From Gammaproteobacteria bacterium (lineage in GTDB: Bacteria; Pseudomonadota; Gammaproteobacteria; Steroidobacterales; Foliamicaceae), in contig JAPOTY010000019.1 in NCBI GenBank assembly GCA_026708965.1, positions 1 to 34,597 on the forward strand: 34,597 nt of DNA. Direction: 5' to 3'. The translations under genes and the position numbers were made by a program. Of the stretch, positions 15,254 to 24,455 are shown one piece after another. Each line of letters starts with the position of its first letter. Within the stretch, counting starts at the first letter, position 1. The notes beneath the pieces were generated by a model. That model saw only the letters and a list, made by a program, of their open reading frames with translations, was not told where the DNA came from and ran no database searches.

Positions 15254-18064
15254 ATGACGATTAGAAAGCATCTGTGGGTGGCCGCCGCGGCGCTGCTGGC
15301 CGCGCCGCCCGCGCTGGCCCAGGAGCAAGCCGCCGCCACCGAAGGCAGCTTGAGCGGCAGCGTGGTTTCCGCTTCTTCGGGCGCGCCCATCGAAGACGCC
15401 ATGCTGACATTTTCCGGCGGGCGCTGGCCGCGCTACGCGGTCAGCGACGAAGCGGGCGGTTTCCTCGTGGCGCTTCCCGCCGGAACCTACGCCCTGTCCG
15501 TTTCGCATTCCGGCTATGCGTCGCCCGCCGACCGCGAGATCACCATTCAAGCGGGCATCGAGCTGAGCCTCACCATCAGCTTGAGCCGCCAGGCCGCGGC
15601 GGCGCAGCAGGGCATGGAGGAGATCGTGGTGCTGGGCGCCTACCGGCCCACCGCGCTGGCCCGCAGCCGCGACTCGGAATCGGTGGTGGATGTGCTGTCG
15701 TCGGAGGATTTCGCCATCACCGGCGATTCCAGCGCGGTCGATGCCTTGGCCCGGGTGCCCGGCCTCACCGTGGTGGACAGCAAGTACGTGTACGTGCGCG
15801 GCTTGGGCGAGCGCTACTCGAACACGGCGTTCAACGGCTCGCCGCTGCCCAGCCCGGACCCCACCCGGCGCGTGATACCGATGGACATGTTCCCCGTCGG
15901 CGCCCTGGAGAATATCGATATCCAGAAGACCTATTCGCCGCGCCTGCCCGGCGATTTCTCCGGCGGCCTGGTGGCCATGGCGACCCGCGCGGCGCCGGCG
16001 GAGCCCGTGCTTGAACTCAGCGTGGGGATCGGCGGCAATTCCCAAGCCACCGGCGAAAGCGGCCTGCAATTCGGCGGCGGCGGGCGCGACTGGCTGGGAA
16101 TGGACGACGGAATCCGCGACCTGCCCGCAGCGCTCAACCGCATTACCGGGAACGGCGCAACGTCGCTCAACCTAGTGGGCGACGAGGAGCGCGCCATGGC
16201 CGGTCGCTCGCTCAACCGCGAGTACGACACCGAGCTTAAGGAGATTCGCCCCGATGCTAGCATTTCCGGCCGCTGGGGCGGCGGCACGCAGATCAACGGC
16301 GGCGATTTGGGCTTCCTGGTTTCGGCGCGCTACTCCAACGGCTGGACCTACCGCGACGAGGAGCGCCGCACCTTCGGCCTCTCCGGCGCGGGCGGCAACT
16401 TGTCGGTTTTGGACGAAGGCGCCCAGAGCCGCACCCGGAACGTGATCGACCTGTCGCTGCTGGGCAACGTGGAATGGGACGTGAATGCCGGCGCCTTTCT
16501 CCGCAGCACCACTTTCGTCACGCGCCGCACCGACCGGACCTTCCTGAGGGAGTTCAATTTCTTTTCCGAGAACGATATCCATGTGGCCGACACCACGCTG
16601 GAATTCGTCGAGCGCCAGCTGCTGAGCCAGCAATTCGCCGGCGAGCATTTCATCGATGCGTGGAACGCCTTGGCGATCGACTGGTCGCTCACTTGGTCGG
16701 CGGCCTCCCGCGAAGAGCCGGACACCCGGTTCCACCGCTTCGAGCGCTTCAACGAGGCCGAGAACCTCTACGCCTTTTCCGATACCGGGCAGTCCAACGA
16801 GCGCAGCTGGGAGGAGCTGGAAGACGAGGCGATGAACTACGCGCTGAATTTCTCCGTGCCGATCGAATTCGGCGCGGAGTCCGATGGCGAAATCGCCGCG
16901 GGATGGTCCTATCTCGATAAGGAGCGCGATTCCTATTTCCGCCGCTTCCGCTTCCTCACCGACTTTTCACGCAACAACCTGCGCGCCCAGCTGGGCCAGA
17001 CGCCTGATCTGATCTTCGCCGACGAGCGGATCGCCGAAGACCTCTGGGAATTGCAGGAAACCACGCAGCCCACGGACAACTACACGGCCGGCCATCGCTT
17101 GGCGGCGGCCTACCTGATGGCGGACCTCAACCTCGGCATGAGCTGGCGGTGGATGCTCGGCGCGCGCTACGAGGATTCCATCCAGGACGCGGCCACCTTC
17201 GAGCTGATCGATCCCGACCGCCGGAACGTGCGCGAACTGGATGAAAGCTCTCTGCTGCCGGCCATGACCATCACTTGGCTGCCGGGCGGCGGGGAAACCC
17301 AGCAGCTGCGCTTCGGCTACAGCCGCACGCTCAACCGCCCGGACCTCAAGGAGCTGTCCGAAGCGCCGTACATCGACCCCGAGGAACGCTACACGGTGGT
17401 GGGCAATCCGGATTTGCAGGTGGCTTCGATCGACAACCTCGACCTGCGCTGGGAGTACTACTTCGATAACGTCAACACGATCCAAGTGGCTTTATTCCAC
17501 AAGAAATTCGAGGATCCTATCGAGCGCGTGATCCGTTTGGGCGCCGGCGGAATCCGCACTTTCGCCAATGCCGAGTCGGCTGAGCTGCAAGGCGTTGAGG
17601 TTCAGCTGCGCGCCGAACTGGGCCTGGTCGCGGACGCGCTCAGGGATTTCGAGTTCAGGGTGAACGCCTCGCTGGTGGATTCCATGGTGGATATCGGCCA
17701 GGCCGGCGCGCAGCAAACCAGCGCCGAGCGCGAGCTGGAAGGCCAGTCGCCCTGGGTTGCGAATGTGCAGTTCAGCTACGACAACCCGGATTTGGACCTG
17801 CAAGCGGCGCTGCTGTTCAACATGGCCGGCGAACGGATCGTGGATGTGGGCACCCAGGGGCTGCCGGATTCCTACGAGCAGCCGGTGGCGCGGCTGGACT
17901 TCAACTATCGGCAGGCGGTGGATTTTTTCGGTTTTCCCATGCGCCTGCAACTGAAGGTCCGCAATCTGCTGGACGACGATTTCGAGGTGCTGCGCGGCAA
18001 CCAGGTCGAAAGGCTCTTCACCCGAGGGCGCTCCGTTAGCTTCTCCGTCGATATCCAGTTTTAA
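15254..18064 (+). CDS. TonB-dependent outer-membrane receptor with carboxypeptidase-regulatory-like N-terminal domain
   Basis: From the ATG at 15254 (936 residues) the protein has a signal peptide (MTIRKHLWVAAAALLAAPPA, then LAQ). A CarboxypepD_reg-like domain follows at about 30-110, then a TonB-box-like EEIVVLGAY near 122. The plug domain contains VYVRGLGERYSNTAFNGSP near 180 and FPVGALENIDIQKTYSP. The rest is a long beta-barrel ending in SFSVDIQF with a terminal Phe, the usual outer-membrane signature. An earlier in-frame ATG at 15218 would add 12 residues before the signal peptide. CGGAGG lies 13 bases before 15254. The substrate is not visible. The next gene encodes a duplicated lipoprotein, so the pair probably forms a receptor and surface-lipoprotein unit, a known arrangement for this receptor type. 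Confidence 0.92.
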   Translation: MTIRKHLWVAAAALLAAPPALAQEQAAATEGSLSGSVVSASSGAPIEDAMLTFSGGRWPRYAVSDEAGGFLVALPAGTYALSVSHSGYASPADREITIQAGIELSLTISLSRQAAAAQQGMEEIVVLGAYRPTALARSRDSESVVDVLSSEDFAITGDSSAVDALARVPGLTVVDSKYVYVRGLGERYSNTAFNGSPLPSPDPTRRVIPMDMFPVGALENIDIQKTYSPRLPGDFSGGLVAMATRAAPAEPVLELSVGIGGNSQATGESGLQFGGGGRDWLGMDDGIRDLPAALNRITGNGATSLNLVGDEERAMAGRSLNREYDTELKEIRPDASISGRWGGGTQINGGDLGFLVSARYSNGWTYRDEERRTFGLSGAGGNLSVLDEGAQSRTRNVIDLSLLGNVEWDVNAGAFLRSTTFVTRRTDRTFLREFNFFSENDIHVADTTLEFVERQLLSQQFAGEHFIDAWNALAIDWSLTWSAASREEPDTRFHRFERFNEAENLYAFSDTGQSNERSWEELEDEAMNYALNFSVPIEFGAESDGEIAAGWSYLDKERDSYFRRFRFLTDFSRNNLRAQLGQTPDLIFADERIAEDLWELQETTQPTDNYTAGHRLAAAYLMADLNLGMSWRWMLGARYEDSIQDAATFELIDPDRRNVRELDESSLLPAMTITWLPGGGETQQLRFGYSRTLNRPDLKELSEAPYIDPEERYTVVGNPDLQVASIDNLDLRWEYYFDNVNTIQVALFHKKFEDPIERVIRLGAGGIRTFANAESAELQGVEVQLRAELGLVADALRDFEFRVNASLVDSMVDIGQAGAQQTSAERELEGQSPWVANVQFSYDNPDLDLQAALLFNMAGERIVDVGTQGLPDSYEQPVARLDFNYRQAVDFFGFPMRLQLKVRNLLDDDFEVLRGNQVERLFTRGRSVSFSVDIQF

Positions 18065-18109
18065 CCGCCCATGTTCCGCCCGCTTTCCTTACCAGAGGGG
18101 TTTGCCTCC

Positions 18110-21010
18110 ATGCCTTTTAGATTTGCCCGTTGTTTTGCCGCGATCTTTTTCGCCGCCCTGCTTGCGACTGCCTGCGGCGGCGGCGGTTCGGGCGAGGATA
18201 TCGTCATCACGACGGCCCCGCCCGCAGCGCCTGCGGTCAATGCGGATCCGCCGACGCGGCGCACCGATCCGTTCCCGGTATCCGAGGCCTTCGCCGGCAA
18301 CGGCAACCGCGTGGGCCTGGACCCTATGCTGAACGATAACGGAACGCCCAGCGGCTCCTCTCCGGACCTCCAAGACGCCGAATGGGCCTTCACCTCCAGT
18401 TCGCCGGATCTGCAGGGCGATGCCTACGCCATCTCCTTGGGCGGCCCATTCGAGGATGTGGACTATGTGGGCGCCTTCCCGCAGGACCGCTCCGAGCTGT
18501 GGACCGAGGGCTGGACCGTGGGGGTGCATGGCAACCACACCGTTTGGCAACCCAAGGGCGATCCCCGCTCGGACAATAGTTGCCCAACGGGAACCACTTT
18601 CGTGGAAGCACAGGCGCTCCCCGAATCCGTGGGCGGAGGGTCGATGGACCTGTGCCAGCTTGCCCGCCGCTACGATACCGACGGCCAAACCATTACGCTG
18701 ACGGGCGACAATATCTATCGCTTGGCCGTCGGCTTTCCCGGCACCTATATCGGCAACGGCGAGGCGGCGGACGGCAACAGCGGCAACGACGTGTCGGTGA
18801 CGCTGGCGATCGAGTCCGGCACGCTGATCCTGGGTTCCCGCCAGGAGGCTCTGATCATTACCCGAGGCTCGCGCATCGAGGCCTCGGGCACCGCCGAGGA
18901 TCCCATCGTGATGACCTCCAAGGAGCAGTTCGACGACTGGGTCGGCGGGCGGGCGCGGGCGGACGGGCGCGGCGAATGGGCCGGGCTGGCCCTGATGGGC
19001 TATGGCCGCTCCAATGAATGCGGCGACCCCTGCGATGTGAACGCCGAAGGCAATATCGGCGCCTACGGGGGCGCCGATGATTCCGACGGCAGCGGATTCC
19101 TCCGCTACTTGGTGATCCGCCACGCCGGCAACGATATCGACGGCAACGGCAACGAATTGAACGGGCTGACGCTGTTCGCCACCGGCTCGGCCACCGAGTC
19201 CTCCTACGTGCAGGTTCATTACGGCTTCGATGACGGCGTGGAGCATTTCGGCGCCACCGACCACATGGACCATATCGTGATCACGGGGGCGCGCGACGAT
19301 TCCTTCGACTGGGGCCAGGGCTACCGCGGCACGGCCCAGTTCGTGCTCATCATCCAGGCGCGGGATGACGGCGACCGCGGCATCGAAGCCGATAATGACG
19401 GCGATAACCCGCTGGCGCTGCCGGTGTCGCTTCCCACCTTGGCGAACTTCACCATCCTAGGGGCGGCCGACAGCGCCGAGACCAGTTCCGACGGCATTCT
19501 GCTGCGGCGCGGAACCGGAGCCCGGATCTATAATTTCCTCGTGGCCGATTTCCAGGATGCCTGCCTAGACGTGGACGGCAGCGCCGCCGAGGCCCTGTTC
19601 GGAACCAACCTCACCATCGAGAACTCGCTGTTTTACTGCCCCGCCAAGGAGGTCTATGAGAGCGGCGACGACGATGTGTCCGGCACGGCCATCGCCAACT
19701 GGGTGGACAGCGATCCGGACAACCGGGTCGCGAACCCCAACCTGCGCGCCGACTACCGGCCCAACCCGCCGGATGCCGACGTGGCCAGCGCCAATTTCGT
19801 GGCCACCGACTACGTAGGCGCTTTCGCGCAGGATACGGACGATAACTGGACCGAAGGCTGGACGGTGTCCCTCAACGGCAACCACACCGTATGGCAATCG
19901 GCGGTCGCCAACCCCAGCGCCGACGGCAGCTGCCCCGCGGGCACCACCGCCGATGGCAGCCTGAGCCTGCCCGCGAGCGCCGGCGGCGGCCAGATGGATC
20001 TATGCCGCATGCAGCGCCGCTACGATACCGACGGCGCCACCGTAACGCTCACCAACGATAATATCTACGCGCCGGCTTCGGGCTTTCCCGGCACCTATAT
20101 CGGCAATGGCGACGCGGCCGACGGCAACGTCGGCAACGACGTGTCGGTGGAACTCAAGATCGAGGAGGGAACCCTGATTCTGGGTTCGTCCGGCGAGGCT
20201 TTGATTATTACCCGCGGCTCGCGGATCGAGGCCGACGGCACCGCCGCGAACCCCATCGTTATGACTTCGCGGCGCCAGTTCGACGACTGGGCGGCGGGCG
20301 GCGACGGCACCGCCGGCCGCGGCGAATGGGCCGGACTGGCGCTGATGGGCTACGCCCGCTCCAACGAGTGCGGCAATCCCTGCGATGTAGCGGCCGAGGG
20401 CAATATCGGCGCCTACGGCGGCAACGACGATTTCGCCGACAGCGGCTATCTCCGCTACCTGGTGATCCGCCACGCCGGCAACGATATCGCCGGCAACGGC
20501 AACGAGCTGAACGGGCTGACCCTATTCGCCACCGGCTCCGCCACCCGCATTTCGTTCGTGCAGGTGCATAAGGGCCTGGACGACGGCGTGGAGCATTTCG
20601 GCGCCACCGATTTCATGGACCATATCGTGATTACCGACGCGGCCGACGACTCCTTCGACTGGGGCCAGGGCTACCGGGGCGGCGCCCAGTTCGTGGTGAT
20701 CCGCCAGGCGGCCGACGACGCCGACCGCGGCATCGAGGCCGATAACGACGGCGACGCGCCCAATGCCGAGCCGATTTCCGGCCCCACGCTGGCCAATTTC
20801 ACGATGATCGGCACCGAGGAAGGCGGCGGCGCCACCATCGGCGTGCTGCTGAGGCGCGGCACCGGCGCCTTCATCTGGAACAGCGTCATTGCCGGATACA
20901 ACCGCTGCGTGGATTTCGACAACGAGGCCACTTTCGGGCGCTACAACACCGGCGCGATCGCGTTCCGCAACAACGTGGTGTCCTGCGCCACCAACTTCGA
21001 TGAGGAATAG
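18110..21010 (+). CDS. Large lipoprotein with two near-identical ~375-residue repeats
   Basis: The ATG at 18110 (966 residues) gives a lipoprotein signal with lipobox LATAC followed by a glycine-rich linker; AGAGGGG lies upstream. Two long repeats cover about 115-490 and 563-945. Both contain YVGAF, WTEGWTV, GNHTVWQ, GTYIGNG, TLILGS, ALIITRGSRIEA, GRGEWAGLALMGY, IGAYGG, RYLVIRHAGNDI, NELNGLTLFATGSAT, DDGVEHFGAT and DDSFDWGQGYRG. By eye about two thirds or more of the positions agree, so the duplication is fairly recent or kept alike. Related proteins, often mislabelled as multidrug transporters, occur in Bacteroidetes and Gammaproteobacteria next to TonB receptors. The fold looks like a beta-helix. 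It probably binds or presents a substrate to the receptor encoded just upstream; this is inference. Confidence 0.85.
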   Translation: MPFRFARCFAAIFFAALLATACGGGGSGEDIVITTAPPAAPAVNADPPTRRTDPFPVSEAFAGNGNRVGLDPMLNDNGTPSGSSPDLQDAEWAFTSSSPDLQGDAYAISLGGPFEDVDYVGAFPQDRSELWTEGWTVGVHGNHTVWQPKGDPRSDNSCPTGTTFVEAQALPESVGGGSMDLCQLARRYDTDGQTITLTGDNIYRLAVGFPGTYIGNGEAADGNSGNDVSVTLAIESGTLILGSRQEALIITRGSRIEASGTAEDPIVMTSKEQFDDWVGGRARADGRGEWAGLALMGYGRSNECGDPCDVNAEGNIGAYGGADDSDGSGFLRYLVIRHAGNDIDGNGNELNGLTLFATGSATESSYVQVHYGFDDGVEHFGATDHMDHIVITGARDDSFDWGQGYRGTAQFVLIIQARDDGDRGIEADNDGDNPLALPVSLPTLANFTILGAADSAETSSDGILLRRGTGARIYNFLVADFQDACLDVDGSAAEALFGTNLTIENSLFYCPAKEVYESGDDDVSGTAIANWVDSDPDNRVANPNLRADYRPNPPDADVASANFVATDYVGAFAQDTDDNWTEGWTVSLNGNHTVWQSAVANPSADGSCPAGTTADGSLSLPASAGGGQMDLCRMQRRYDTDGATVTLTNDNIYAPASGFPGTYIGNGDAADGNVGNDVSVELKIEEGTLILGSSGEALIITRGSRIEADGTAANPIVMTSRRQFDDWAAGGDGTAGRGEWAGLALMGYARSNECGNPCDVAAEGNIGAYGGNDDFADSGYLRYLVIRHAGNDIAGNGNELNGLTLFATGSATRISFVQVHKGLDDGVEHFGATDFMDHIVITDAADDSFDWGQGYRGGAQFVVIRQAADDADRGIEADNDGDAPNAEPISGPTLANFTMIGTEEGGGATIGVLLRRGTGAFIWNSVIAGYNRCVDFDNEATFGRYNTGAIAFRNNVVSCATNFDEE

Positions 21011-21064
21011 GTCTCGGGATGAGTCTTTACTTGGTGCTATGGCCCGCGCTGCTTTCCCCAGCCG

Positions 21065-21096
21065 AGCCCCATGGATGGGTTCATGCGTCTCCTGCG
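21065..21096 (+). repeat. Half copy of a dispersed intergenic repeat
   Basis: This 32-base sequence, starting AGCCCCATGG and ending GTCTCCTGCG, recurs with one mismatch at 23299-23330 inside the full palindromic element. Here the left arm is missing, so it cannot form the long hairpin. It lies between the duplicated lipoprotein gene and phoB. Confidence 0.75.
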
Positions 21097-21168
21097 AAGG
21101 AGGGTCGGCCAAGAAACGCGGGCGATGGCACAGCGCCCCTAAGCGAGGTGGCATAATTGGAAGGCGTT

Positions 21169-21852
21169 ATGGCGCACGATATCTTGGTAGTTGAAGACGA
21201 GAACGCCATACGCGGCATGCTGGCGTTTAATCTCCGCCGCGCGGATTTCGAGGTCCGCGAGGCGGCGGACTCGCAGGCCGCCCGCAAGGCGATTGGCCAG
21301 CGGCTTCCGGACTTGGCGATCATCGACTGGATGCTGCCCGACGGCAGCGGGCTGGATCTGACGCGCTGGATCAAGCGCACGCCGGAAACGCGCGATGTGG
21401 CCATCATCATGGTGACGGCCCGTTCCCAGGAACAGGACAAGATTGCCGGCCTGAGCAGCGGTGCCGACGATTACGTCACCAAGCCTTTTTCCAGCCGCGA
21501 GTTGCTGGCGCGGATCACCGCGGTGCTGCGGCGCTCCCAGCGCGGCGGCGAGGAGGTGATTACCCGCGGCTGCCTCACGCTTAACCCGCAAAGCCATCGG
21601 GTGACTTCCGACCACGGCGCGCTCGCGCTGGGCCCCACCGAGTTCCGGCTTCTGCGCCTGTTCATGGAGCGTCCCGAGCGGGTGTTCAGCCGCGCCCAAC
21701 TGCTGGACCGCGTATGGGGGCCAGCGGTATTCGTTGAAGAACGCACTGTGGACGTGCATATTCGCCGGCTTCGCCAGGCCATGGAGCCGCATGGAGCGGC
21801 CGGCTATATCCAAACGGTGCGGGGCGCGGGCTACCGTTTCTCATTAAACTAG
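21169..21852 (+). CDS. phoB: Phosphate regulon response regulator PhoB
   Basis: The 227-residue OmpR/PhoB-type regulator has a receiver domain with acidic pocket E9/D10, phosphoacceptor Asp53 (IIDWMLPDGSG), Thr83 and Lys105, the same numbering as E. coli PhoB. A winged-helix DNA-binding domain covers about 130-227, with LGPTEFRLLRLF, VFSRAQLLDRVWG, ERTVDVHIRRLR and VRGAGYRFS. Phosphorylated PhoB activates phosphate-starvation genes. The ATG at 21169 was chosen over a TTG at 21157 because GGAAGG sits four bases upstream. phoR follows 57 bases downstream, probably in one operon. No pst genes are in the window. Confidence 0.93.
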   Translation: MAHDILVVEDENAIRGMLAFNLRRADFEVREAADSQAARKAIGQRLPDLAIIDWMLPDGSGLDLTRWIKRTPETRDVAIIMVTARSQEQDKIAGLSSGADDYVTKPFSSRELLARITAVLRRSQRGGEEVITRGCLTLNPQSHRVTSDHGALALGPTEFRLLRLFMERPERVFSRAQLLDRVWGPAVFVEERTVDVHIRRLRQAMEPHGAAGYIQTVRGAGYRFSLN

Positions 21853-21909
21853 CGCCGCCATGCGATGCTTTGCGGGAGCAGCGGCGCGCAGCAACGCCGA
21901 TCTTGAATT

Positions 21910-23217
21910 TTGGATACTCTGGTTCGCAAACTGGTTCTGCGCATCACCCTGCGTGCCTGTGCCGCCGCGGCAGCGCTGGCTGCCGCTGGCTGGCTGCTGG
22001 CCGGAATGCCGGTTGCGGGCGCTCTGGCGGGCGTGGTGCTGGTTCTGGCATGGGAGTTGTCGGTCCAGTTGCGCGCCGCCGGCGAGCTATCGCAATTGTT
22101 CGATGCCGATGCCTGGTCCGGCGGCGCATTCTCCTTTGCCGAACTGCCGCAGCAACTCAGCGATCTGGAGAGCCGCACCGAGGAGGCGGAACAGCGGCTC
22201 AAGCAGGTGCTCAAGGCCCTGCGCAGCACAGCCCGGTCGTTCCCCGATGCGGCTCTGGTTCTCAACGATCAGGGCGAAGTGGTGGTGAGCAACCGGCAGG
22301 CCCGCCGGATGCTGGGGGTGCGCAAGCGGCTGGACAAGGGCCGCCCCGCGCTCAAACTGATCCGCGATCCCGAGTTCGCGAGCTGGCTTCAGCGCGGCGG
22401 CAAGGAACTGGTTCGCTTCAAATCGCCCGAGCAGCCCGACGCCTGGCTGGAGGCGCAGCGGGTGCCGTATGCGGAAAAGCAATTCCTGCTGCTGGTGCGC
22501 GATATCACAACCGCCGTGCTTGCCGACAAGACCCGCTCCGATTTCGTGGCCAACGCCTCGCATGAGCTACAGACACCGCTTACGGTGCTGACCGGCTACC
22601 TCGAGTCGATGAGCGAAGACGAGGATTTTCCTAAACGATGGGGCGATCCGGTCCAGCACATGGCGTCGCAGTGCGACCGCATGACCCGGCTGGTGCGCGA
22701 TCTCCTCGAGCTGTCGCGGCTGGAAACATCCGATACGCCGCCCGGCTTCGCGCCTTTGAGCATGATGGATGTGCTCGGGGATGCAGTGCAGGTGGGCACG
22801 GCGCGCTGCGCCGGCCAGGTGGATATCTTCGCGGAAGTCGAGAGCGACCGGCCCCTGCTCGGCGAGGAATTTGAAATCCGCTCGGTCGCGACCAACTTGG
22901 CGATCAATGCGGTGGCCTTTACGCCGCCCGGCGGGAAGGTTGTATTGCGCTGGGAAACCAGCCGGGACGGGGGGCGCATCTCCTCAACCGACACCGGCAT
23001 CGGAATCCGGCGCGAGCACCTGCCGCGCCTCACCGAGCGGTTCTACCGGGTGCGCGGCGAGGGCAGTCCCGTGGTGCCTGGCACCGGCCTAGGGCTGGCC
23101 ATAGTCAAGCATGTGCTGAACCGCCACGGGGGCCGTCTCGAGATCGAAAGCGCGCCCGGCTCGGGCAGCACCTTCACCTGCCATTTCCCGCCCCATCGCG
23201 TCGGCGACGCACCCTGA
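21910..23217 (+). CDS. phoR: Phosphate regulon sensor histidine kinase PhoR
   Basis: The 435-residue protein starts at a TTG, the first possible start after an in-frame stop. Two hydrophobic segments (about 10-50) form the membrane anchor. A PAS-like region follows (about 110-190, FPDAALVLNDQGEVVVSN). The HisKA motif NASHELQTPLT carries His218. The ATP-binding domain shows NLAINAVAFTPPGG (N box), DTGIGI (G1), a LTERFYRV F box and GTGLGLAIVKH (G2). This is the PhoR arrangement, and the preceding phoB supports it. It senses phosphate status through the Pst/PhoU system and phosphorylates PhoB. A strong palindromic repeat lies just after the stop. Confidence 0.92.
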   Translation: MDTLVRKLVLRITLRACAAAAALAAAGWLLAGMPVAGALAGVVLVLAWELSVQLRAAGELSQLFDADAWSGGAFSFAELPQQLSDLESRTEEAEQRLKQVLKALRSTARSFPDAALVLNDQGEVVVSNRQARRMLGVRKRLDKGRPALKLIRDPEFASWLQRGGKELVRFKSPEQPDAWLEAQRVPYAEKQFLLLVRDITTAVLADKTRSDFVANASHELQTPLTVLTGYLESMSEDEDFPKRWGDPVQHMASQCDRMTRLVRDLLELSRLETSDTPPGFAPLSMMDVLGDAVQVGTARCAGQVDIFAEVESDRPLLGEEFEIRSVATNLAINAVAFTPPGGKVVLRWETSRDGGRISSTDTGIGIRREHLPRLTERFYRVRGEGSPVVPGTGLGLAIVKHVLNRHGGRLEIESAPGSGSTFTCHFPPHRVGDAP

Positions 23218-23244
23218 CCGCGCCATCGCCAGCGCCAGCGTGAG

Positions 23245-23350
23245 CCTTTCCTCCGCCCCTTTCCCGCAGGAGTGTCGGCGGCAGGACAGCCGCCGCCAAG
23301 CCCCATGGACGGGTTCATGCGTCTCCTGCGGGAAAGGGGCGGAGGAAAGG
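23245..23350. repeat. 106-bp palindromic element with perfect 28-bp arms
   Basis: Positions 23245-23272 and 23323-23350 are exact reverse complements over 28 bases. The 50-base centre carries a small GGCGGC/GCCGCC hairpin and the 32-base motif shared with 21065-21096. It lies 28 bases after phoR and could act as a terminator or mRNA-stabilising hairpin. Its repeated core suggests a dispersed intergenic repeat of the REP/MITE kind. Confidence 0.85.
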
Positions 23351-23447
23351 CGGAGGAAGCACATCCTGCATCAAGCGGAAAGAGGACAAGCTGGGCGCGC
23401 TAGCAAGAAAAAGCGCGGCCAAGCCGGCAGCGGAAGCTGCGATCGTG

Positions 23448-23453
23448 TAAAAT
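23448..23453 (+). promoter_or_regulatory. -10-like box for rplM-rpsI
   Basis: GTGTAAAATC gives a TAAAAT hexamer 46 bases before the rplM ATG. A -35 box is not clear. The 5' leader of about 40 bases contains a small GGCCTCGAACAGGCC hairpin that could take part in autoregulation (inference). Confidence 0.4.
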
Positions 23454-23499
23454 CCGCGCCTTCCGGCCTCGAACAGGCCCATCTGATTGAATAACGAGC

Positions 23500-23934
23500 A
23501 TGCGCACCGTTTCCGCAAAACCCGGGCAGGTCAAGCAGGACTGGTTCCTGGTGGATGCCGCAGGCTGCACGCTGGGCCGGCTGGCCAGTGAACTGGCCGT
23601 TCGCCTGCGCGGCAAACACAAGCCTGAGTACACCCCGCATGTGGATACCGGCGATTTCATCGTGGTCATCAACGCCTCCAGGGTGCGCGTGACCGGCGAT
23701 AAGCTGAACCAGAAGATCTACCACCGCCATACCGGCTATATCGGCAACCTGAAATCCGTTCCGCTGAAGAAGATCATGCGGGACGCGCCCGAGCGGGCCA
23801 TTCATTCCGCCGTGCGGGGGATGCTGCCCAAAAACCGCTTGGGCCGCGCCATGCTCAAAAAGCTCAAGGTTTATCCGGGGGCCGAGCATAAGCACGGCGC
23901 CCAGCAGCCCATGCCCTTGGAGATCAGCGCATGA
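23500..23934 (+). CDS. rplM: 50S ribosomal protein L13
   Basis: The 144-residue protein matches L13 over its whole length: W-F-L-V-D-A and [16 protein letters not shown] near the N-terminus, [24 protein letters not shown], a typical [19 protein letters not shown] and the ending H-x-A-Q-Q-P. L13 is an early-assembly protein of the large subunit. The stop overlaps the rpsI start (ATGA), the standard rplM-rpsI operon. Only a weak GAG precedes the ATG. Confidence 0.98.
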   Translation: MRTVSAKPGQVKQDWFLVDAAGCTLGRLASELAVRLRGKHKPEYTPHVDTGDFIVVINASRVRVTGDKLNQKIYHRHTGYIGNLKSVPLKKIMRDAPERAIHSAVRGMLPKNRLGRAMLKKLKVYPGAEHKHGAQQPMPLEISA

Positions 23935-24323
23935 GCGAGAACGTTTACTACGGCACCGGAAGGCGCAAAACCTCTGCGGCGCGGGTGTATATGCGGCCCG
24001 GCACCGGCCAAGTGACCGTCAACAAGCGCCCGCTGGACGAATTTTTCGGACGCAAGACGGCCCGCATGATTGTTCATCAGCCGCTGAAGGTGGCGGGCAT
24101 GGAAGGCCGAATGGACGTGACCGTGAACGTTCGCGGCGGCGGCACCACCGGCCAGGCCGGCGCGATACGCCATGGCCTCACCCGCGCCCTGCTCGCATAC
24201 GACGAGCAATTGCGCCCCAAGCTGCGCTCAGCCGGCTACGTGACCCGCGACGCGCGCAAGGTGGAGCGCAAGAAAGTGGGCCTGAGAAAGGCCCGCCGCG
24301 CCACTCAATACTCCAAGCGCTGA
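23931..24323 (+). CDS. rpsI: 30S ribosomal protein S9
   Basis: The 130-residue protein is S9: [16 protein letters not shown] at the start, an FFGRKTAR segment, [20 protein letters not shown] in the middle and the invariant positively charged end [12 protein letters not shown], which reaches the decoding site. Length is typical. It is translationally coupled to rplM by a four-base overlap. A tRNA-Gln gene follows 52 bases later and could be in the same transcript. Confidence 0.98.
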   Translation: MSENVYYGTGRRKTSAARVYMRPGTGQVTVNKRPLDEFFGRKTARMIVHQPLKVAGMEGRMDVTVNVRGGGTTGQAGAIRHGLTRALLAYDEQLRPKLRSAGYVTRDARKVERKKVGLRKARRATQYSKR

Positions 24324-24375
24324 CCGCGCTTCGCGGCGGCGGCGGGTTGCCGCCAACCGGCTGTCGGTCGGCGGA

Positions 24376-24449
24376 TGGGGGATCGTCTAATGGCAAGACA
24401 TCGGACTCTGACTCCGAGAATCCAGGTTCGAATCCTGGTCCCCCAGCCA
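24376..24449 (+). tRNA. tRNA-Gln (anticodon CTG)
   Basis: A full cloverleaf is visible. The acceptor is TGGGGGA/TCCCCCA, the D stem GTCT/AGAC, the anticodon stem TCGGA/TCCGA with loop CTCTGAC, and the T stem CCAGG/CCTGG with TTCGAAT. The CCA end is encoded (24447-24449). The anticodon CTG reads CAG glutamine codons. The coq7 gene on the other strand ends six bases away. Confidence 0.97.
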
Positions 24450-24455
24450 AGCCGA

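Noticed and set aside
15200..16069. Minus-strand open frame of 289 codons
   Set aside because: Antisense to the start of the TonB receptor, which has signal peptide, TonB box and plug domain.
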